A stretch of DNA of 64,000 bases from Ditylenchus dipsaci (lineage: Eukaryota; Nematoda; Chromadorea; Rhabditida; Anguinidae): the NCBI GenBank assembly GCA_004194705.1, contig SADC01001387.1:359259-423258 (forward strand), in the 5' to 3' direction. A model generated the notes under the pieces. It did no database searches. It had not been told where the DNA came from and saw only the letters and a program-made list of their open reading frames with translations. Positions within the stretch are counted from its first letter, which is position 1. Each line of letters begins with the position of its first letter. Positions 56,799 through 64,000 of this stretch are shown piece by piece. Both the position numbers and the translations under genes were made by a program.

Positions 56799-57873
56799 TC
56801 AAAAAAAATGAAAACTGGGTTTATGAATATTTACAAATAGCAACAAAAAATGTTGGTTGTTTTCAGCCTCTCTGATCACTTCGGTTTTGGTGACAGTTTT
56901 AGTGACCACTACTGGTCCACCGCGCCCAAATCCTCGGTTGGGACCACCAAAGCCACGACCAGGGCCGCCAAAACCACGACCAGGACCGCCGAAGCCACGG
57001 TCAAAACCACCTCTTCCAAACTGGCGCTTGACTCTCAAAGAGCTAAAATTCAAAGTTCATAGATTTTAGGTTTTTGAGAGCTAAAGCCTTGTTGATTTTT
57101 TCACTATTATTTTTTATGTTGTAAATTTATAGTCGAAGCTTGAAGATCAATGTGTGAACAAAGTTCTCAATGAAAAAAATCAAGTAATATAGAATTACGC
57201 TTAAGTTGATTTTTAGTAAAATTTAATAAATAAATTTTTTTTTTGTAAATTTCAGCAAATACTGAGAAAGAAATCAAATATGGAGTGAATAGCAAGAATT
57301 TCGAAAAAAATAACGCATATCTAAAAAATTAGTTTCTGTCTAAGGTCCGCCCTTTTTTACCCTAGTTTGGAATTCTTTTGCAAATTTTCTTGTTAAATCT
57401 ATACCGAGAAATTGCAGGGATTCCGGTTCGCCGATGATTTTCAGAGAAACTAAAATTTTGCAATTTAAAAAACGAAACACCTCATTAACGCAATGCTTTT
57501 CGAAAATATGGTTATCGTCTCTCTAAAAATTAATCGGCGAAATTGAAATATTCGAAATTTTCCCTGTCCAGATCTATCAAAAAAAATCGTTAAAAATAAG
57601 CGGAAAATAAGCGAACTCTACGCAATAACTAAATTTTTGGCTTTGCGTTCATACGGGGTCCGACTATAAAGTTTTTTCGGGTTATCTTGTAATAACCTGT
57701 TTGGACCGAAAAAAAGGATTATTTAGGATCGAGTTCCTTACTTTGATATGGTTTAGAAAAATCAAGTAATCTATTGTCGGAGGATAATAATTAAATGTCC
57801 AAACCAACCTGAACTCGCCCACAACTACAGCCGTCAGGAAGCAAAGCACGAATACAACGCAAAGCAGCTTCAT
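56799..57873 (-). CDS. small secreted glycine-rich peptide precursor, KR-QFG family
   Basis: Exon 1 (57809-57873, 65 bases) encodes the signal peptide MKLLCVVFVLCFLTAVVVG; exon 2 (56799-57042) begins, after an ATTTTAG acceptor, SSLRVKRQFGRGGFDRG across the splice. It contains three GFGGP(G/N)RG repeats and a tail VVVTKTVTKTEVIREAENN, about 81 residues in all. KR before QFG is a likely convertase site. Splice phase, exon 1 length and the SS-x-RVKRQFG core match the gene at 30188-30905 on the other strand. The last 12 or so residues (HKPSFHFF) are low-complexity and may be beyond a missed splice. Confidence 0.75.
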
Positions 57874-58165
57874 AATAAACAAAAAGAAAAACTTGAGCCA
57901 ATATTGATCAAAAATGTTAATTTATACGAGCAATACTTATTTATAAGGTGACCAAGCAGTTCGTTTAACAAACTAATTATTGTTGAAACCTGTAGGGCAA
58001 ACACGTTTTCACAATTCAAACAAAGCAAACTGATAGAGAACGCCTACTCATTTGCGTGAAGCATTAAGTGATCGTTGATGGAGAAATAAAAGTGAAAAAT
58101 TATTTATTAGTATTTGTTTGGTTCTTTTACATACACCACTTCTTTAAAGCGAATAATTTTTTATA

Positions 58166-58818
58166 GGGGGAGTGTATCTCTTGTCCGTATCTGGTCCCGA
58201 ATTGAACCACTTTCTAAGCTTGCTGGTTCGAATCCCCATGGTTGTGAATTTATTTTTTTCACTTGTTATTTGACATTTTAAAAAAATAATTGTCAGGGTC
58301 TTGCTAACCGAGCTACATTATCAGGCATGATTCCACAAGCATAATAGCTAAGCTACAGTTAAAACCAGAAATAGAACTTTGACTATCTTTCAAAATCGGT
58401 AAATTTTGTAAATTAAACTATCCAAACTATCCGATTCCTGAAATGATTTTGACGTACTGTCTTCTATTTGGTGAGGAATTTATATTACCTTACGTATTTC
58501 TGACTCTAGAAAATGACTATCAATCTTTAAAGTAATAAAATAGACGATAGGTAAAAATAGACATAAACCGACATATATGGTTTCTGGCTAATTCGCAAAT
58601 TTAAGACAGTTGCTGACTAAAAAGCAATCCCGGAAATCTTTCCAATGGATTCGTCGATATTTTTTAGCATAAATTCAGCTCAATGGCCGAAAAACTGCGA
58701 ACAAAACAAAGTTTTGCCCCAGAGAGATTCAAACCCGCAAGCTCAGAAAGTGTTAGTTTGAATCTAAACGATTTCCATGCGGGACCAGATACGGACAAGA
58801 CATAACTCCCCTTAAAAG
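58166..58818. mobile_element. 653-bp element with TCTTGTCCGTATCTGGTCCCG ends
   Basis: GGGGGAGTGTATCTCTTGTC / CGTATCTGGTCCCG at the left returns inverted at 58780-58818. Just inside each end is a tRNA-like B box (GGTTCGAATCCCC at 58223; the complement of GTTTGAATCTCTC at about 58715), so the ends may derive from tRNA-related SINEs. Confidence 0.65.
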
Positions 58819-59099
58819 ATATCATAGCAAAATAAGATATCAAAATGCGAATCAAATGCAAATAGTCAATGAATTGCGTGTATTTGACGATGGGCAAACC
58901 TTTTTCTTGCCATATACCGTATTCTTTAATAATGACCCGGGTCATTATTTTTTCAACCCTCAAAAATCCCGAAATTGTCAATCAAAAATGGCCTTAACTC
59001 TGAAATCCTAGTCAAAAAAGGGGGGGGGTCATTATAGAGAGGGTCATTATTAGAGAAAATACGGTAACACTTTTTGTCATAAATTCTTTTTTTGACGCA

Positions 59100-60985
59100 A
59101 ATTTTTTCTGGTTAATCATTTCTTGTGGCAATTTACTTTTTTGTAGAAAAAATGTTTTTTTGTGGCAAATTTTCTGTGGCAAATTTACTTTTTTGTGGCA
59201 AATTTACTTTTTTGTTACAATCCGATTTTCGTCTGTAGCACATATATGGCCAACTCGCCTCACTAAACAGAATGCCCAGTTGACGAATGTTCTGAACGGC
59301 AGAAATCCTTAAAAAAATCCAAATTTTAAGGAACAAAGAAATTTTTTCAACGGACCTAGCTCCCACACGCTGAAAATCTTTGATTTTGACTCTCACCCCA
59401 CCATAAAAGCAGCCGTCAGCACATGCACCATTTAAAGAACGCACTCTGATCTCAACTCGCATGCCTTTTGGAGCTGTAAACTACAGTTGACAGGATAAGC
59501 ATTTTACAAAAAGAAATGGGATTGCCTTAATGTGCCAGAAACAGGTAGCATGGCGATCTGCAAGACCAAATCAGTGCTTGCACTAACTCCGCCAGTTAGA
59601 GCTTGAAAATTTCTTTTGCCTAAAATGTATGAATTAAAAAAGTTGGAATAATGATTTTCAGTTATGCGATGTTTTTAATTGAAGCCCATTCTATCATATA
59701 CCCCCCCCTTCCTGCCATTTTTCGACTAATATTTCAGAGTCTAGCCCATTTTTAATTTACAGTTTTAAGATTTTTAGAGGATCAGAATATATAAGCTCGG
59801 GGCTCTACAGTTTAAAAAAAAACAGCTTTTCCAGAAAATATGGGCTTACATTAGAACATAAGCTTGTATTTTCAACCTACCTCTTCAATTTCTCAACTCT
59901 CTCTAAGGTTTGGATACATTGAAAAGTGAAGCATGGCTTACATCAAGGAAATACGGCATTCGTCGATAGATTTTTGCGCGAATTTTTATGATGTCAGTGT
60001 CTGATATTGTTGCTTAAATCTTTGCGAAAGGTTTGCGACAATTTTTTTTCTGGCCACATAATTCAATCTGAATAGCTTCTGAATAATTCTGAAAAAGTTG
60101 GAATAATGATTTTCAATTACCGCGATGATTTTAATTGAAGCCCACTCTGTCATATACCCCCCCTCCTGCCATTTTTCGACTAATATTTCAGAGTCTAGTC
60201 CATTTTTAATTTACAGTTTCAAAATTTTTAGAGGATCGGAATATATAAGGTTAATCATTTTTCTGTGTCAAATTCAATTTTTTTTGTAGCAAAATGTTTT
60301 TTTGTGGCAAATTTTCTTTGTAGCTAATTTACTTTTTTTGTGGCAAATTTACTTTTTCGTGGCAAATTTACTTTTTTTGTACAATTTTATTTTTTTTCTG
60401 TAGCAAAAAAAGCTTTGATTTTGATCTCAGTGCCACATAAAAGCAGCTGTCAGCACACTTTTTTGTAGCAAATCCGATTTTGTCTGCAGCACATATACTT
60501 GAGTTAATTTGCCACAAAAAAATATTTTTGCTACAAAAAAAAAATTTGCCACAAAAAAAAGTAAATTGCTACAAAATAAATTTGCCACAAAAAAGTAAAT
60601 TTGTAACAAAAAGTGAATTAGCTACAAAAAATTTGCCACAAAAAAATATTTTTGCTACAAAAAAATAAATTTGCCACAAAAAAGGTAAATTTGTAACAAA
60701 AAAGTGAATTAGCTACAAAGAAAATTTGCCACAAAAAAATATTTTTGCTACAAAAAAATAAATTTTCCACAAAAAAAAGTAAATTTGTATACAAAAAGTG
60801 AATTAGCTACAAAGAAAATTTGCCACAAAAAAAATATTTTTGCTACAAAAAAAATAAATTTCCACAAAAAAAAAGTAAATTTGTAACAAAAAAGTGAATT
60901 AGCTACAAAGAAAATTTGCCACAAAAAAATATTTTTGCTACAAAAAAAGTAAATTTGCCACAGAAAAAAATGATTAACCTTTTTT
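59100..60985. mobile_element. foldback complex with TTTGCCACAAAAAAGTAAA arrays
   Basis: The terminus GGTTAATCATTTTTCTGTGG occurs at about 59111, at 60247, and inverted at 60960-60981. 60247-60981 is a foldback whose right arm has about five ~115-base units of TTTGCCACAAAAAAATATTT, GCTACAAAAAAATAAATTT and GTGAATTAGCTACAAAGAAA. 59638-59797 and 60092-60246 are direct copies of one another. Confidence 0.7.
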
Positions 60986-61296
60986 TCTGTATACGACTTT
61001 TCATGGAAAAAAAATAGGCGGAGCGGCAGGATTTTTTTTTATCATAATAGTATGTTCTTTAGGTTGCTCTCCTAACACGTCCGCATCCGCATGGTCATAA
61101 TATATCCGCATACGGATATATTCTGACAAGATATCTGCATTTGCATACTCATTTGCGTACGGAAACGCGGATATACTGTGAGGGCCCATTCGCATACTTT
61201 TGTGTTTTATTGCCAATTATACCCCTACAGTATGCTTCGGGATTTTTTTTACTGCACACTAATAGAGTACCGATTTATCGATCAGGACCGACCACA

Positions 61297-62051
61297 GGTG
61301 CATAGCTGCACGAGACCAACAAAATAGCGCCAGCGCCGGCAATTTTAAAAATGGTACGCCAGTGCCGGAAAAAGCGCCAGCACCCGCACCAGTGTGCCCA
61401 AATTAAAAAAATCGCGCCAGCGCCGATTTTTGAAACAAAAAAAAATCGCGCGTGATTTTGCTGGCGCCGTAAAAGCGCCGGCGCAGTCAGAAGCTCCTAT
61501 TCTATCAAATTACTGACATAAATTTCAACATTTTTTATTACATATCAAATATTCATCAGCGCAAAATTGTAGACCTTTTTTTACTGCTATTTAGTAGCTC
61601 TTGGCCAGTGGACGTTTTTCGGCCAGATGAGTGCATGGTCATAATGCTAAAAAGTCTCTCAACTGCTGCACTGCTTGCAGGTATTGCAAGAATATCGTGC
61701 GCAACCTTTTCAGAGTTGGATATACGTTAAGTCTGTCAAAGTTAATAAGTTTCAAGCATAGTAAAGACACCTGTGAGGGAAATTCTTATTTTTTTTAAAA
61801 AGCTTTAAATTTAAAAATTGGCATAATTTATTTTACAACAAACAACAAACTAAACAAAAAAGCACCAGTTTAGCAATTCGTGAAAATTTGGGCGCCGGTG
61901 CCAGCGCCGGTCTATTCACCAATTCACGCCAGCGCCGGCGCTGGCCTAGTCAAAAACATTCACGCGAGTGCCGGCGCCAGCGCCGGTCTAGTCAAAAACG
62001 CGACAGCGATGGAAAAGCGCCGGCGCTGGCGCTCGTGCAGCTATGCACAGA
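61297..62051 (-). mobile_element. hAT element remnant with GCGCCAGCGCCGG arrays
   Basis: AGGTGCATAGCTGCACGAG at the left and CTCGTGCAGCTATGCACAG at the right are inverted. Next to each end are clustered GCGCCAGCGCCGG units (61322-61490, 61890-62035). Between them, on the minus strand, is the end of a hAT transposase. A clean 8-base target duplication is not visible. Confidence 0.75.
61556..61721 (-). pseudogene. hAT transposase dimerisation domain, C-terminal remnant
   Basis: The minus-strand frame reads KVAHDILAIPASSAAVERLF, the signature of the hAT C-terminal dimerisation domain, then SIMTMHSSGRKTS..LLNSS and stops at 61556. A YPTL start would join if one A were added to the AAAA near 61704-61707 (minus strand). 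The catalytic domain is missing. Confidence 0.8.
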
Positions 62052-62171
62052 TGTACACTATATGGGGGTTTCATATCTAGAGTGTGCACTATGTAGAGTG
62101 TTCACTAGCGTAGAAGGCCAATTTGCCTAAACATAGATCAGGCCAACTGAACCTTTCTCACGTGTACACTA

Positions 62172-62349
62172 CAGTCGACTCTCGATTTAGTGTAACCCTG
62201 GCGACCGGCTAAGATGTACACTAAATCGAGGGTTCATTCTAGTCATTTAAATTAACGGCCGGCCAGAATGATTCAATCCAGGTGTACACACTAAACCGAG
62301 GCGTACATCTACTAAATCCGGTGTACACTAAATCGAGAGTAGTCGACTG
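62172..62349. mobile_element. 178-bp Tigger-type MITE
   Basis: CAGTCGACTCTCGATTTAGT and ACTAAATCGAGAGTAGTCGACTG are inverted, flanked by TA. GCGACCGGC follows the left end. Internal copies of GTGTACACTAAATCGAG. Confidence 0.85.
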
Positions 62350-64000
62350 TATATAAAATTTCGACTGTACTTTAATCTCCCCTAAGATATGACCATGTAT
62401 TTTTTTATGATTTTCGCGGGACACTTATCGTGCCACATAAAACAGCCCCGAAATTCTCTGTAAACGGCCACTTTTCGTTTGACTATGAAAATACTAAATT
62501 CTAGTATATAGCGATTTTCATTTTTCAAACTTAAAAAGGCATACCAGCACGTTACACCGCAAATTCAAGCGGGGACCAGCAGTTTTCAAAAATCGTCCAT
62601 GTTTTCACTCGTTTCAACTCAAATCTGATATTTATGACCTTATCCTACTTTAAAAAAGTAGGCAGTAAACGTTCATCGAATCAGCTAGAACGCTTTAGAA
62701 AATAGACAAGAGAAAATAAAATTGCTCGTCCCCGCCTTACTTGCAGGGTAACGCGCTGGTATGCCTCTTTAAAGGGAGGGTACATCCAGGGATGAGCTTT
62801 TGTAACTATGTGAGAAATAGTTACAAAAAAAATTATTTGAAAAATAGTTACAGCATGTAACTATTTTGACATTTGTAACTATTATTGTAACTATATGTCG
62901 ACACAAAAGCAATTATTTAAAAAAAATACAAGCTGTAACTATTTTACTTTTGTAACTATTTCTTGACACAAAATTAACTTTTTTTTGAAATTCTCCAGTG
63001 CACTTTTCCTTTTAGTCTAAAATTCATGGTCGGGTAAAAACCAGATGGCTAGAACCCACTTCAGAGTGCCAAAAGGCAAAAATAACTGGTTTTTAGGGGG
63101 TTTATTAAAGGGTAACTTCTTGCGAAAAAACGCGATTGAGCGGATCAGAATTCCAGTCCGATGGGCTTAATCGCTTAGAATTCACCTTAAATCATTTTAA
63201 ACCACCTGAAATCATCATCACTAATGGAGAATACTTTTTCTTCTGACTGAAACAGCTTTTTCCCCTTTTTACCTATATTTTCGCGTATCAACAAGTATTT
63301 GAACCAGAGCAGAACAACTGTTAGAAATTGTCATGGATATCACATGTCGTTCACCTAGAGTACCGCGCACTGTGCGTAGCTACGACCTTGTTCATCCCAC
63401 AGCACGACATTGTGTGTACCTACAATTTGATACTGAGCTGTTAATACGATAACACCTGAAATAAGTGAAGTAAAATAGTAGATCAGATAACTCTCGCTCG
63501 GCAGCTTCTTGATTGTAAGTTAACGAGCTCCGCAGTTATGTTACATGGGCCTAGCCATACTGCTTGGTTTTGAAGCACGAAGGACATAGAGAGTTAAGCT
63601 ATAACAAATACAGTTTGACAAAAAGACTAGTTGCCAAACAGCCAAAAAAAATTGTGACTTGACGTTTGCATGCGTGAACCCTCTTCGTCAAGGCTGTATG
63701 CAGTGAGAATTGCATCGAAAAATTGAACTTACCTGGTCAGCGAACCTAAAATCACAATAAGAAGTTCCTGAAAAATAGTTTCTCATAGCTAAGTATATAA
63801 ATAAAACTTGAGCAAGCTAATCATCGACTTCCTTCACTGTAATCCTTCTTTGGACATCATTCACGTGATTCCTGACCAGTGTTGTAAATCGATGTTTTTG
63901 CGTTTTGGCACCGACACGATTGAATTTACTTGAAATCGTTACTGAGTTCCTTGCCGAAATTCTAGCTACAGTAAAAATTTCCGGCACCGGAGCTCAGTAA
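62350..64000. other. right-end region, no gene seen
   Basis: No exon is supported. A block near 62810-62965 repeats TTTGTAACTATTT in both orientations (AAATAGTTACA), probably a small foldback. ACCAGCACGTTACACCGC at 62545 and GGTAACGCGCTGGTATGCC at 62747-62765 are inverted and bound a ~250-base element (62531-62775). Confidence 0.45.

Noticed and set aside
56564..56875. 103-codon plus-strand frame
   Set aside because: Composition follows the AT-rich background and it overlaps the minus-strand glycine-rich peptide exon.
59133..60968. Frames with LPQKS/KFAT repeats
   Set aside because: Products of the TTTGCCACAAAAAA array.

Overview
The window is eukaryotic and almost certainly animal. It is AT-rich, its genes are split by GT-AG introns (many of 40-80 bases, with TTTTAG or TTTCAG acceptors), and it is crowded with short inverted-repeat DNA transposons. 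Three features favour a nematode: interstitial TTAGGC-type arrays, a secreted protein that combines thyroglobulin, Kunitz and lustrin-type cysteine-rich repeats, and a C-terminal fragment resembling nematode 7TM chemoreceptors. The species cannot be fixed from this sequence.

Layout. 1-0.9 kb holds exons of an unrecognised gene. 2.25-4.35 kb is a transposon block with the N-terminal part of a Mutator-like transposase between two inverted SINE/minisatellite units. 4.5-15.4 kb (+) is the C-terminal half of an ABCC/MRP-type ABC transporter in 32 small exons; one 3.3 kb intron has received a tRNA-Gly-like SINE, inside which sit a Harbinger element and a hAT element. 15.95-18.5 kb (+) is a canopy-family protein in five exons. 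19.7-22.0 kb (-) is the secreted thyroglobulin-Kunitz-lustrin protein. 24.9-26.4 kb (-) is an unrecognised two-exon gene with two disruptions. 26.9-38.6 kb holds four small secreted-peptide genes, three of them glycine-rich, separated by transposons: a Tigger-type element, a piggyBac foldback nested in a Mutator-type element, and a Mutator transposase remnant with a SWIM finger. 40-41.7 kb has a Tudor-like exon (+) and the chemoreceptor-like fragment (-). 42-49.3 kb is repeats, including a tandem copy of a 4.4 kb block whose middle is missing in the second copy. 51-53.7 kb is giant palindromic elements. 53.8-55.1 kb (+) is a two-exon defensin-like peptide gene. 56.8-57.9 kb (-) is a fifth small secreted peptide, paralogous to the one at 30.2 kb. 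58-62.4 kb is foldback elements, a hAT remnant and a Tigger-type element; the rest shows nothing coding.

Two points affect any use of this window. First, nearly every gene that can be read through with confidence needs a one-base change inside or next to a short homopolymer to stay in frame, and the two copies of the 43-49 kb duplication differ almost only by homopolymer length. This looks like residual long-read consensus error, so many apparent frameshifts are probably not biological. Second, much of the non-coding sequence is made of transposons whose ends carry their own minisatellite (GCGCGCAAATGAGT, GCCAAAACGAAATTT, ATCAACCGGTTGAT, TGCCACGAAAAAC and others). Several insertions can be dated against each other from target-site duplications, and one has an empty site elsewhere in the window.

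The coding genes do not form an obvious pathway. The recurring theme is the secretory route: canopy (an ER chaperone co-factor family), a protease-inhibitor-like secreted protein, a defensin-like peptide and five small signal-peptide proteins.
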